Below are positions 1 through 11,045 of a stretch of 64,000 nt of DNA, in pieces. The DNA comes from Gerris lacustris. Taxonomy: Eukaryota > Arthropoda > Insecta > Hemiptera > Gerridae. Positions within the stretch are counted from its first letter, which is position 1. Every line of letters begins with the position of its first letter. Location: assembly GCA_951217055.1 (NCBI GenBank), contig OX578276.1, positions 15,855,430-15,919,429 on the forward strand, in the 5' to 3' direction. The notes under the pieces were generated by a model. The model did no database searches. It was given only the letters and a program-made list of their open reading frames with translations, and was not told the origin of the DNA. The position numbers were made by a program, and so were the translations under genes.

Positions 1-36
1 TTATACTATAAAATTATTTAGTGGGTGAAAATATAC

Positions 37-506
37 CTAGATGATTTTCTTCTCTGGTGAATTACGTTGGTCCACATGAACTCCCTGTATTTCTGTCCCT
101 TGCAGGCTCTAGCTCTGCCTCTACGCCCAGGCTTGGGACTATCGGCAGTGTCGCTATCGTTAGAGCAGTGTATACTTGTCAGTCTTGCAGGTTTCCTTCC
201 AACTGAGTTTTTCTCCCGTCTACCTCTAGTACTAATTTTAATATTAGTTTTGATTTCCGGTTGAGGTTTCAAGCGATCGCATTGTTTGGGCGACTCGGCT
301 TCGTCAAGTTTCTCCCAGCAGAGAAGTTTCTTCCTCCACGAGCTCCTAGCGTCCATTTCTTTACTCTCCACCTTCGGAACAACGTCTGGTAACATGGGAT
401 TCACGTCGGGAAATATCAAGTTTTCGTCGGTCTTTTTCTTCTTAACTTCGGGTAAATTAATACTGGGGATTTCTAAATTCATGTTCAAACTCACATTATC
501 TATCAC
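37..506 (-). CDS. bbx: internal exon of a bobby sox (BBX)-like nuclear protein, most 3' exon in the window
   Basis: Exon of 470 nt read on the minus strand. The acceptor is ttttaatgtttcag before GTG at 506, and the donor is CTAG|gtatat with gt at 36-35. It enters at phase 0, matching the end of exon 9301..9431, and leaves two bases over (156 codons plus AG), so the gene continues beyond position 1. The product is hydrophilic and rich in K, R, S and P. It has a KKKK stretch near the start, then AT-hook-like basic patches (RGRREK, GRKPAR, GRRGRAR) followed by ACKGQKYREFM. From memory, vertebrate BBX has a C-terminal conserved RSCKG..Y motif, which this resembles. Role if correct: HMG-box DNA-binding regulator in the nucleus. 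The exon itself is well supported. The name is inference, because no HMG box is visible here. Confidence 0.62.
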
Positions 507-586
507 CTGAAACATTAAAATAATAATATATTAGTTAATAACAAAGTTAACATTAGATTAACTTTGATACAATATTATGGGTGATT

Positions 587-1540
587 GGGTGATTCTAATT
601 TAAAGTGCTATTTTGGAAGCTAAAATTGGACTTAAACTGAAAATGTTGACTTTTTTAAAAAAAATTCAGAAAAAATTATGGAATATTCTCGGACTAATTT
701 CAGATATATTGCACCATGCGGGACAGATGGGAAATAACTTTACAAATTTTTAGGCTGTAATTAAGTTTATTTAAAGCATGGTAATTAAGGGACGTGAATT
801 ACACTTTTTCGTGCACGGTTGTTACATTTCACACTTAAAGAAAATATTTTGGTCAGTAGTTTAAAATAAAAACCCAATTTTAATACACCATTAAATAGCA
901 CTCTTAAAAGCCTAAACAATGAACTATAACTTAACCTAAAAAGTTTTTGAAAATAGACTTTATTAGCATGCACAGTAATTACGTTTAAAAGAGTACGCAA
1001 CTGGAAGAACAATCGGAATTAGCGCTAGCTCTCAACTAAAGGGTTCAGCTCATCCCCTATCAACCGTTACATAAAAACCAGTGTTGCGGCATTGCGAAAA
1101 TCCGTCGCCATGCTTAAAATCTCCCTACCACAACCAGAGTAGGGACACATTTATATAATGCCATGGTAATTACATTTTTTTAAAGGACAAACTTTAACTT
1201 GAAGTTCCATTTAGTAATAATTTATTATTTTTAATAACTAACACATATTTTAATTCTGGTAGGACCCCACTTCAAAATTATCCAATAAGTTTTTGAATAA
1301 TATGATTAATGTACGAGCTAGAGTGAAGTGAATAAGAAAAATTGACTTTAGGACAGCCACGGTTGTTACAAAATCGCCTTTTGAAAATTTTTGTAGCGGT
1401 TAAAATTAAGCGGCGCATTATTTTTTTGCTTGGTTGTAGTTCTCTAAGCTTAACTGAGTTACCATGAAGAAAAATCCTGTCAATTGTGTGAAAAACGCTC
1501 CAGTTATTCATGAAAATTGCACTTTAAATTAGAATCACCC
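587..1540. mobile_element. 954-bp non-autonomous DNA transposon with ~28-bp TIRs
   Basis: The left end GGGTGATTCTAATTTAAAGT is matched in reverse complement at the right end (actttaaattagaatcaccc, 1521..1540), and the match extends to about 28 bp. The first TIR bases are duplicated at the left edge (gggtgatt twice, 579..594), so the true start could be 579. A TTAT flank may be a target duplication. There is no convincing ORF. The interior repeats short motifs such as atggtaatta. Superfamily not assigned. Confidence 0.6.
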
Positions 1541-2063
1541 TTATAATGTAAAGAAGAAATGAATTGCCTTTAAAGCAGCTTTCACACTGAAAAAATGGGG
1601 AAAAGAAGACAGGTGACAAGAGATAGGAGACAAGATTTTACTCACATAGACAAGTCATGAGTCCAAGCCTCTTTAGTGTAAAAAGAATATTAGTTTTAAT
1701 AATAATGTAATGCATTGGTTCAGTGAAGAGACATGTCTCCTGCCTTCTGTCTTTTTGGTGTAATAGCCACCTAAAGAGACAAATTTGATAAAGATCAAGG
1801 TGGAAGTAGCTTTCATCCACAACCTGTCTCCATCAGTGCAAGAGAAAATGTACTTATGTGGAACCAAAGTGCTGAGGAGATCATAGTAAGTAGGGCTTAA
1901 ACATCGGTAACAGCAGGTGGTGCTAGAAGTGGATAGTGACAGAAAAGTCAACTAATTTTATCCAGTTATCAGTAGCATCAAATTGTAATCAACATGCTTA
2001 AAACAATTAAAGGAAAAATATAAAGAACTTCGCCTCAAATTAGAGAAGAAACGTAAGAACTTT

Positions 2064-2129
2064 GTCGACTTTGCCTTCTTTATAAGTAAGTTGTCCTTAC
2101 AAGTTACTTATAAAGGAGGCAAAGTCGAC
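2064..2129. repeat. hairpin, 26-bp arms around a 14-nt loop
   Basis: The left arm begins GTCGACTTTGCCTTCTTTAT and the right arm ends AGGAGGCAAAGTCGAC. The arms differ at one position. Both outer edges are SalI-like GTCGAC. It may be a minimal palindromic MITE or its footprint. Confidence 0.7.
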
Positions 2130-3717
2130 CTGAAGATAAATATTAAAACAAAATATATTAAACTCTATAAACTGGGCAGAAATTATAGTTTATGGTAAAT
2201 TCATCAATAAGGTAGACCATTTTCAATGTATTGGCAGTGTAATTACAAAAATGGGTGTAACAGATGAAGTAGTAGAGGATGAGGAAAGCAAAGGATGTGT
2301 GTGTGTTGTTGCTGTTGTTGTTGCACAACTTCGCTCAACATGGCAATCCCAGCAACTCACAAAAAGAAAAAAAATTAAGATTTTCTATTCAATAATAAGT
2401 TGGTTCTTACATATAGATGTAAAAACTTGGAAGGACATGAAACCCAAAGGACAATTAAAAAAGAAATTAAAGAGGAAAAAACACACACAAAAAAACTTAA
2501 GAGCCACGCCTCAAAATCAGATAAGGTGAATATCCTTTGCTTTGGCCCTACATCCCCCATAAGGGATTGAATGAAAAATAATATACTACAGTCAATACAA
2601 TATTTCATTATATTTATGATGTTTTAGGTCTAATTTTCCTAGACTAAAAACTATCCTCTAGATTTTTAAAAAGAGTTTCAAATATTGTAAATTTTAGTCT
2701 GATAATAATACGCAATACATTCATGTAATGCGGGATTAATCTAAACTGTAATTTGGAAGTTATGCTGTCTTCAAAAAAAAAGTATTAAAAAATATCAGAT
2801 TAAGTCAAAATATTATGTGATTAACAAACTATTTAATAAGTAAATATATTTACATATATAATATATTTAATACTATTGCGAAATAACTTATTATATGTTT
2901 TACTTCATGTGTCATGTTATTTAGTGTAAACTATTTTAAAAATATAAATTAACACTACCAATAATTAACAGTTTGTTTAAAATTTAAGATAGTTAATGAG
3001 TAAAAATTTTATGATAAGATAAAATATGAAATATATAAATTAAAGCTCAATAGTTCTGTTTATATGTTACAATTCACTAACAGGTAAAAATAGAATTTAA
3101 AGAATATTTATTAAATAATCAAATTTTGAATGAAATAACAACATAAAAAGATATTGATTAGAATTATGCAATATTTTATCACCTTTTTAATTAAAATAAA
3201 TCTTCTTTTAGAGATCAATCTTTTTTTTAAGTAAGAAAAAAATATACCTTTTTAATTATGTAAATTTTCAAGCACAATTTTATAGTTAAACACAAAAATA
3301 AGTAAAACTCTTTGTTTAAAGGCTTAGTTAAAGCAACAAGCAACTTTAGACAGAACTAATTTAACCTTCTTTAGTAAAATAACCTGCTTAAATAAGTACC
3401 AATGCCTTGTAAATCTGTTATTACACTTATAATGCAAATTACCCCCTACTTACTTTGAATAATTTTGACTTTTCATTAAAGCATGTTGAATTTTAATTTT
3501 CGATCAAAATAAATATATTAATTATTATAATGAGGCTGAATTATTAAATTTAAAGTTAATATGAATTTAAAATTTTCGGTACAATACAAGGGAGCACCCA
3601 AAAAAAAACACTTATTTAAAAAAATAAACCAAGTCTCATGAAAAAAGTGAGATTATTGGTTTAGCTAGGGTTACCATACGTCCGAATTTCGTCCAGATTG
3701 TCCGGATTTGAAACATC

Positions 3718-3777
3718 TGATTTGAGAAATGTCCGGATTTGAGAAATGTCCGGATTTGAGAAATGTCCGGATATTAA
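3718..3777 (+). repeat. 17-bp tandem repeat, 3+ units
   Basis: The unit tccggatttgagaaatg occurs at least three times head to tail, preceded by a diverged unit (gtccggatttgaaacatc). Confidence 0.75.
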
Positions 3778-4129
3778 GAAAAATCAGAATCCATGGTTCT
3801 TAAAAAAAAATAATAATAATATAAATTTTTTTTTCTTCTTTTCTTCATTCTTTTGCTCTATTATCTCTTCTCTTTCTTTTGGTTGGTAGTTTACTGGTGG
3901 GCCCCTTTGGGGTGAATCCACATTTTTGCTTATTCTACTCTCTCTAAATGGGCTTCCCTACCAAAAAAAGAAACCCAAAAAACTCATGAGAAATGGAAAT
4001 AAATATTTGAAGCATTTTCTAGAAGAAATGTCTCTTTTTTAATATATTTAAAATAGTAGAATTCGCCATGTGTCTGCCTGGTACTTATAGGCTCCCATTG
4101 AACGTATTTGTTTAATGATGTGGTCTATT

Positions 4130-5351
4130 GAGATGATTAGTGTGACGTCACAAAAGCTTTCGAAAATTTAACTCAGTGTTTGTTATGTTCCTTTTTCTTA
4201 TCACCTCTTATCAAACCCATGTAAAATGAATGGGAGAATTTTCTTAACTTTTTAAATAATTAATTATTAAATTATCATTGATTTATAAGAGTTTTCACCC
4301 TTTGAACATTATTGTACCAAGTCTTTTTTAACGAGTGTAACAAAGAAAACATTAAAAACTTTCGTTTCAGTTATTTAAAATGAGTATTTGTGTGAAGGGT
4401 CATATCATCGAAAAAGCTATTTGCGTTATTAATCTTTATACTTGATTTTTTGTATTTCCTGTTGCCATAAAAATTCACAGGGTGTGTTCGTGTTCATATT
4501 GAGCGTCCGAAAATAAATTTTCCTCAAGTTTTGAAACTCAATGAAGTATACTCAGGGTACAGGACTTGTAGAAAGATAGTGATACTTAATCTGCCAGGTA
4601 ATAAAAGATTATTTGCTAATAATATTTTGTCCCTGGTTACTTACAATGTGCATTATATTTCACCGATGTTGGAACATAATTATATACTATACAATAGATC
4701 ACTGACCAGCCTAGGAAAAAGTCGTTGATGACGAGACAAAGAGCAGACTGTTATTACTATTATTATTTGTGTATTTTTTGTTATCTATATTAACGAGTAT
4801 AATAATATTATAAGATATGAGTGCCTCGCATGTATACTTGTTTAAAATTTTGATTAAAAAACTAATTTAATACATTAATTTAATATTACTTAAGTACTCT
4901 GACATACTTTTACGAAGAATAGCTTTGTCCTCCGAAAAAAATGAAGTATAGATGAAATTTTCATAACGCTCGAGAAGGTGGAAGACATAATATACAAACT
5001 AAAATAGAAAAACGATTTAAAAAATAAACAATAAATAAGAACGGACCCGGACGGTATCACCACAATAAAACACACTCACAATAATACTTTTTTAAACCAC
5101 TAGAACGGCAATTTTTAATGTTTTCTTATCTTACATTGTTAAAATAGACTTAGTATAATAACGTTCAAAGGTTGAAAAGTCTTATAAATTAATAATAATT
5201 GAATAATTAATTATTTAAAAAGTTGAGCAAATTCTCCCATTCATTTTACATGGGATTGATAACAGGTGATAAGGAAAAGGAACATAACAAACCGAATCGA
5301 ATAAATTATCGAAAGCTTACGCCATATTGTGACGTCATTACTAATCATCTC
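4130..5351 (+). mobile_element. long-TIR (foldback-type) DNA element, copy 1
   Basis: 1222 bp. The ends are GAGATGATTAGTGTGACGTC and its inverse at 5332..5351. The inverted similarity continues for about 290 bp on each side, including shared ccatgtaaaatgaatgggag, aaataattaattatta and gaaaacattaaaaa blocks. A second copy lies at 13829..15054 in opposite orientation. A tatt flank on both sides may be a 4-bp target duplication. Short frames conserved between copies (for example about 61 aa at 4890..5075 minus) are AT-rich and carry no recognisable domain, so I call the element non-autonomous. Confidence 0.75.
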
Positions 5352-5645
5352 TATTTGGATGCCTGAAAGAGGAAGATTATCTCTGTCAGTTGTAAAAGAG
5401 TTTCTTAATATTAAAGCAAATTCTATTATCACATGCTCAGAATTCCTCGACAAAATCAATAATGGCAAGCCTTTTCTAAGGAAAATTAGATCATCTGAAA
5501 AGTATGATGGACCCAGCAGATGCTAGCTAAAGTTGAATATGATATTAATAAATAAGTATTAATAAGTAAATATTAAATTAGGGGCCATGTGGCAAACATT
5601 TACTTAGTTACCCTCCCTATATTTGTTTACCACTTAAAAATAATT

Positions 5646-5772
5646 CCTTTGTCTTAATAAGTATTAACACAAAGGGATATTTTAGCCCAAAGAACATTGG
5701 AATGAAGGAACATCACACTTCTGTATATAAGGTGATAATATCACCTAGTCTAAAAAAACTATTAAGACAAGG
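5646..5772. mobile_element. small MITE, ~127 bp, TIR CCTTTGTCTTAATA
   Basis: CCTTTGTCTTAATA at the left is answered by attaagacaagg at the right. The interior (aaagggatattttagccca, cacttctgtatataaggtg) is a diverged relative of the interior of the MITEs at 29039..29273 and 57895..58123. Confidence 0.55.
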
Positions 5773-5812
5773 AAATATTTACGAATTAAGTAATTATGGT
5801 TGGGTATCAAAG

Positions 5813-6068
5813 TGGTCAGGGACACCTTAGCGTGGCCCGCTCTTAGACGGTTTTTCGGGGGAAAAGAAACAGTTTTTTCCGCATAACTCGAATGCGGTCG
5901 ACCGCAGCGGTCCGATGCAAAGGACCTTTTTTGTAGGCCTTGCGTAAAGGGAAAAAATAGTTTTTTTTTGTTTTTTTTTAAAGTGAATAGGAAAAAAGAT
6001 ACACGCCCCCGAAAAAGCCTCTAAAACGGACGTCTAAGAGCGGGCCACGCTAAGGTGTCCATGACCAA
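5813..6068. mobile_element. MITE, ~255 bp, 36-bp TIRs, 8-bp target duplication
   Basis: GGTCAGGGACACCTTAGCGT at 5814 is matched by the reverse complement ending at 6066, with 35 of about 36 positions identical across ggtca(g/t)ggacacc...agacg. The flanks atcaaagt (left) and aacaaagt (right) agree at 7 of 8 bases. That target-site length fits hAT- or P-type transposition. The interior has a palindromic gcggtcgaccgc core and no ORF. Confidence 0.75.
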
Positions 6069-6210
6069 CAAAGTAAATGAACATAACATAACATAACATA
6101 ATTGGTGGTAACTATGGCTATAGCATCACTTCTTCAAAATAAATCAGATAAATAAAATTATAAATAAATAAATAAAATTAACAATAAATACATAAAATTA
6201 ACTGAACTAT

Positions 6211-8019
6211 TCACAATTTAAAAGAAAATTCGTCAGTAGAATACAAAACTTCTTCGACTAGATATTTTTTTATTTTATTTTTAAAATGATTTAATGGAAG
6301 GTTGATCGTTTTAGTGTCTATTTTATTTAGCAATTTAATGGCTTGGTGGTTTGCTGATTTGGTTGTTTTAGTGAGACGATGTGTAGGTGGAGTGATAACA
6401 GTGGTGGCTGATCTAGTACTATAGCTGTGCTGCTTCCGAACTAGGTCCTGGAACTGGGGTTGAAATGATACCAATAGCTTTAGTGTGTATAATGAAGGCA
6501 ACGTTAATATTCTTAATTCTTTAAACAGTTGCCTACACGGTTCATTCTCTTTCTTTCCTGTAATAATCCTTATAGCTTTCTTTTGTAGGAGGAAAATAGT
6601 ATTTGCATCAGATGCACTGCCCCACTCGGTTACACAATAGGAAATCCTTGAGTGAAAGTGGGCATAGTAGACTTGTATTAATATTTCTCTATCCAAGGAT
6701 CTCGACAATTTTCTTAGTAGAAATAATACGGCAGAGAGTGACTTGGCCAATTTACTTATATGAAGGGTCCATGACATCTTCGAATCAAGGATTGTACCGA
6801 GTATTTTTAGAGGTGTGTTACTGTTTTTTTGTTTTAATGTAAATAATAATTTCTGATTTTTACTTATGTTTAATGTCAATTTGTTAGTTGTGAACCATTC
6901 CTTCGCATTAGTAATGATTTTATCCATATTGGTATCAAGGTCTTTCCTGCATTTCCCAGAGATGGCGTAATTGGTGTCATCAGCAAACTGTATGCGCAAA
7001 GAATTGAAGTCAGGCAAGTCATTGATATAAATTAAAAATAATAGAGGTCCCAGCACCGAGCCTTGAGGAACACCATGTTTGATATTAGCATCTCTGCTAT
7101 AAGACCCATTGAAAAAAACACACTGAGTTCTATTCCTGAGGAAAGCTGTAATGAGGTCCAAAGCTACTCCTCTAATTCCATAATGATACAGTTTCCTCAA
7201 CAATATTTCATGATTGACGCAGTCAAACGCTTTACTAAGGTCACATGATACTGCTAAAACTTCGCATTTGTTTTCAAAAGCATCATAGATAAAATCTGAA
7301 AGACAATTTATAGCATTCACAGTGGACACTCCTTTGCGAAAGCCAAATTGCTTATTATTAATGATATTGTGTTTATTTAAGAAATTGACCATCCTGACCT
7401 TAAGTACTTTCTCAAAGATTTTACTGAAAACCGGAGTAAGAGAAATAGGCCGGTAACAGTTGGCCTCATCCCGATTTCCCTTCTTAAAGATTGGCACCAC
7501 CTTGCTAGCCTTGATACATGACGGAAAGACACCCAGAGTGAAAGAAGAATTAATTAAGCTACTCAAAGGAAGAGCAATAACCGGACTTATCCTTTTAAGA
7601 AGTTCATTGTTAAGTACGAAGAGATCAGAGGAAGTGGAGTTACTCAGACATGTTATAATTTTATCAATTTCCTCTGGAGTAGTTGGTGAAAGAAAAATGC
7701 TGTTTGAATTTGGCTCCCTTAGGTATTCATTTGGATCACTGGTTGCAGGTGGAAGTTCTTTTAATAAATCGCCAGGTATATTTACAAAGTAATTATTGAA
7801 ATCTTCTGGATTTAGTTTAGTGTCAATCATAGTTTCTTGCACTCCGGATTCCATATTAATAAGGTTCCACAACTTTTTACTGTCTTTAGAGTTCTTAGTT
7901 ACATACTCTCTATTTGATGCAAGCCGTTCTGTTCTTAAAAGTTTCCTGTACTCCTCTTTAGTTCTTTTCAAAACCGCTTTAATTAATGGAGACTTTAGTG
8001 AACCATACATCTCCGACAA
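6211..8019 (-). pseudogene. LINE ORF2 reverse transcriptase portion
   Basis: 602 residues from the first in-frame Met. In order: a connector region, then RT motifs VPIFKKG (175-181), CYRPISL (188-194), QFGFR (224-228), DLSKAFDCVNH with catalytic Asp 260, GVPQGSVLGP (316-325) and FADD (345-348, the catalytic pair, with F in place of the usual Y). These are followed by thumb motifs LGTILDSKMSW and ISYCVTEWG. This is the polymerase that would copy element RNA at the nicked target. The family is the CR1/Jockey type by motif style. The palm residues are intact, but the frame is separated from the endonuclease by a one-base shift, so the full ORF2 is broken. The real protein would start upstream in the endonuclease; the Met at 8019 is only an internal one. 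Confidence 0.9.
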
Positions 8020-8074
8020 TATTAGTATTTTTTCTCTTAATTTATTTAATTCGGGTGAATATACTTTAATTTTC

Positions 8075-8998
8075 TTAGTTTTTTTTAATAATATGTCTTT
8101 TTACCGGGAATGAGGTGTTAACGGCAGAGATAAGTCCCGTCCAGCTTCCTTCACAATCGGTACTATTATTTGACTCAAGGCACTGTATGTTATTAGTAAA
8201 TAAAGAAATTCCGTCCTCTCTAATTATTCTTTTATACCTTACCACAGCTTTATTTACATTCTTTATGTTCGTATAAAGTGGACAAGTAAGTGCAACATGG
8301 TCAGAGTACATATAGTTAGAACGCTCTGCCTTACACCCATTAACATTCGTAAATATATTATCTAAACAAGTAGAGCTTGAAGGTCGAGTTATTTGAAACC
8401 AAGTGGGGTGAACACCGTAGGAAGATAAAATATTGCTAAGACGTCTGGTTTCCGGACTGTCTACTAACTGATTAATGTTTACATCACCTGTAAGGTATAT
8501 TTGCTGAGACAAGCCAACTGCTATTTCTAAAGACAACTCCAGGTTATTAAAGAAGGATTCAATATTACTGCTAGGGCTGCGGTAGACACATATAACGACA
8601 GTTTTATTCTTATGAATGCGGATGGCTGACGCTTCAAAGTCATTTACAACAGATAGCTTTTCTATGGACTCAATACTAGTATATTTGCCTAGATCGCTAT
8701 GTATAAATATGGAGGAGCCACCACCTCTCATATAATCTGGTCTACAGTAATGAGAACCATGATTAAATTTAAGAAAAGTGTAAAGACGACATTCAGATTC
8801 CTTAAGCCAAGTCTCCGTCAGACATACAATTTTTATCACTTTTTCTAATGATAAATGATGCTCTAATTCATTGTATTTATCCTTAAATGATTGCATATTA
8901 CTGTAAAATAATTTTTGTCCGAAGTTCTTACTAGTTTGATTGTTTGGTACATTCTTTAGTTTGGTCACTTCTTGAATTTGCCCAGAGAAGTTCTCCAT
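8075..8998 (-). pseudogene. LINE ORF2 apurinic-type endonuclease portion
   Basis: 307 residues of the exonuclease-endonuclease-phosphatase fold that nicks target DNA for target-primed reverse transcription. Visible motifs: NMQSFKDK (34-41), catalytic Glu in LTETWLK (62), RGGGSSIFI (91-99), VYRSPSS (138-144), GDVNIN (171-176) and SDHVALT (232-238). The frame ends at a stop just after an A8 run (plus strand t8 near 8080). The RT frame reads through the same spot, so a single-base indel in the homopolymer explains the split. Start Met 8998 overlaps the end of ORF1 by 34 bases. Confidence 0.88.
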
Positions 8999-9216
8999 AA
9001 AAAAGAACCTACTCTAACATTAGTAGGCCAAAACGATGGGTCAAGCAAAATCTCCTTATCTCTGTAGTCTGCACACAGACGAAAACAGGGAAGGAAACTT
9101 TTGCTCTCCAACTGAACACATTCGTAGTTCCATTTGCCATCTGGTAGGTTATTTTTTACATGATTAATAATGTCCTCCTCTTGTGTTCCCTGTGCCGTTC
9201 TTCCAATGAGTCCCAT
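8965..9216 (-). pseudogene. remnant of LINE ORF1 (C-terminal end)
   Basis: 83 residues ending SLGKFKK. The stretch ILLDPSFWPTNVRVGSF resembles the end of insect LINE ORF1 proteins, which bind element RNA. The N-terminal part and any zinc knuckles are missing because the copy is 5'-truncated. It overlaps the endonuclease start by 34 bases in another frame, a normal arrangement for such bicistronic LINEs. Confidence 0.6.
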
Positions 9217-9300
9217 TTAAACTTATCTAAAAACAAATTGATTGATTCACAGAGAAATGACATTATTTCATTGAAAATTATTAAGTTAAGTCATACTTAC

Positions 9301-9431
9301 AGTTTTAAGGAATTTATTTTGTGAATAATTCTCTTCCAGGTATCGTTTCTTTGGAGGTTTAGGAGCGTGAAAGCTCTTCGTTTGCTGAGTATCGGTGAAC
9401 AAACTGGTGAGCTGACCTAGTTGAGATTCAT
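9301..9431 (-). CDS. bbx: internal exon of the bbx-like gene (131 nt)
   Basis: The acceptor is tatgtatgtgttgcag before ATGAATCTC at 9431, and the donor is AAAACT|gtaagtatg with gt at 9300-9299. It begins with two bases of a codon and ends on a complete codon, which fits both neighbours. The peptide runs (D)ESQLGQLTSLF, then KSFHAPKPPKKR, a possible nuclear localisation signal, then NYSQNKFLKT. Joined to the previous exon it gives LAD-ESQLGQLTSL, which I align by memory with a conserved GMADPTQMGGLSML-type block just after the HMG region of vertebrate BBX. This is the main basis for the name. The splice evidence is strong; the identity is inference. Confidence 0.68.
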
Positions 9432-11045
9432 CTGCAACACATACATATACATAATTGATTATTAAAATCAACAAGAAATCTATGATTAAAATAACAAATG
9501 GAAGGAGACAAAGTGTTTCAAAAGAGACTGATAAAAATATTTCAGCAGAGTAATGAATGTGCACACCTTAATTTAAATATAGTCAAGCCTTAGCTATCAC
9601 AATAGTATGGTTCCCAAAAAATCCAGTGAATATTAAACTCTCTAATAATGTTGCCATAAATGTATGGGAAAAGGTTGTTTATAATATATGAGGTTGAATT
9701 AACTTCAAACAATAATAATATTGTTACAAAAAAATATGTAAATATTTCCAGTGAATTATACTAAAGCAATAAAAAGTCAAATTATGTATTCCCTCACCAC
9801 CCATAAAGCTGACATACCTCTTCTTAGTTTACCTAAGATCTTCATTTTCATGCTTAATTTCATTACTTTCTTTATCCACTTACGATTCAAGTCTGTTTCC
9901 TTTTTATTATGTTTAGGAGGCATGGTTGATTCACACAGCGGAACTTAAACAGACTTATTTCTATACTTTTTTTACAATTAGTATTAACTTTTGACAGCGA
10001 GGAAAAATTGAAAAAAAATGGAGGGGAGCCAATGACAGCACTGGACTCAACAAATTATTTGTTGATATTATAATTCGAGAAGGTCGGGCCAACTAGGCAA
10101 ATAAAAATGTCACTGACCCCACCCCTCCCACAGGCCTAGTCCCTTTATTTTATTCCTCATTTAGGTTGGTCAATCCAAAGTGTCAAAAGTTAATACTAAT
10201 TGTAAAAATAGTATAACCAAATATTAGTGATAGTAAATGGTGCTAGAAAACGTAGAGGGAGCATAGTTAATAAAATATTGGTGGTAGTAAGGGGTTCTAG
10301 AATAAAAGTAGTGATAGAAAAGTGGACTAAGTTGGCAGTTTCCCCGATTAACCGTGGAATGTTAATGATAGTCGAATCGACAAGCTCAGTTTGAGCCTTA
10401 ACCTTTTACGCTCGTATGCGATTGTGATGGGTACCCCATCCTTCTGAAGTGCTTGCACTGGTTAGTAACACACCTGCTAGTGTAGCTGTAGTAGACCTTT
10501 TGAGCATACACTCGTTTTCTGGAAAATTCCCATCAAAGCTACTTCATCGATTCGACTAACGTTTAGTAATAAAAGTAGGGAATTAATTGGTCGTCGAATG
10601 AGCCTTTAGCCTGGAAAAATGGGCCTGGGGGTAAGGGGCAGTAGGCCTAGGGGTAAGGGGCAATCCGCCTAAGGTAATTGGCCTTAGGCCAGAGACCAGT
10701 GGCCGATAATCTGGCCAGGAGCACTTAGCAAAGGGCCTAGGGCTTTTAGCCTGGGGCATGGGACCTGGTGCATGAATGTCACTCAATTTCAGATTCTTCT
10801 GATGTTCCTACTAAGTTATTTGTCATCAAATTTTTGTATATCTCACTAAAAGATTTAATAATGAGTTCTCAATAGTTTTCTCTTTATAAAAGTGTAGTTT
10901 CTACCCAAAAAAATGTATTTTCTTCATATGTTAGTTGAATCGACGAAGGTTTAGTAATACCAGCAATCCAATTACCATTAGCATTTAAGGGTTAAAACAA
11001 ACAAGAAGACTACACTATATGCACTACTTAGTGAATATAGTTTAC
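9432..11045 (-). other. 1.6-kb intron of the bbx-like gene
   Basis: A phase 1 intron between the donor at 11045 and the acceptor at 9432-9433. It contains a 252-bp MITE (9963..10214), inverted agtcgaatcga / tcgattcgact motifs (10371 and 10548) and a GC-rich ggcctaggggtaagg patch (about 10610..10765). The patch has an open minus frame only because of its composition. No other gene seen. Confidence 0.55.
9963..10214. mobile_element. MITE, 252 bp, ~34-bp TIRs
   Basis: The left end atactttttttacaattagt continuing to attaacttttgaca is answered by the inverse ending gtaaaaatagtat at 10214. A diverged sister copy lies at about 11452..11678, sharing the inner gagccaat and aaaaatgtcactg blocks. Confidence 0.65.

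Larger units (their letters stand above)
1541..4129. other. AT-rich intronic stretch, no gene seen
   Basis: No open frame longer than chance with coding character. It contains a gtt/ttg-rich patch near 2310, a 26-bp-arm hairpin (2064..2129), a 17-bp tandem repeat (about 3718..3775) and many A/T homopolymers. The tandem repeat follows ggttaccatacgtccg (3669), which I take for a repeat edge rather than host sequence. Confidence 0.5.
6150..9220 (-). mobile_element. 5'-truncated non-LTR retrotransposon, CR1/Jockey group
   Basis: Read on the minus strand it carries the tail of ORF1, then an endonuclease and reverse transcriptase ORF2 split by one frameshift, then an AT-rich 3' end with TTTATTTATTTA-like repeats (about 6150..6200). 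The 5' end lies within ORF1: the ATG at 9216 is directly preceded by TAA and no longer reading frame extends upstream. The element lies in the sense direction of the bbx-like gene, its 5' edge about 80 bp downstream of that gene's donor site at 9300. End positions are approximate. Confidence 0.85.
507..9300 (-). other. 8.8-kb intron of the bbx-like gene, packed with transposons
   Basis: Intron between the donor at 9300 (ACT|gtaagtatg) and the acceptor at 507-508. It is phase 0 and holds a 954-bp TIR element, a 1.2-kb long-TIR element, two small MITEs and a 3-kb LINE in the same orientation as the host gene. These insertions account for roughly two thirds of its length. Confidence 0.6.

Noticed and set aside
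10583..10786. Proline-rich 67-codon minus frame
   Set aside because: Caused by a ggcctaggggtaagg-type low-complexity patch inside an intron.
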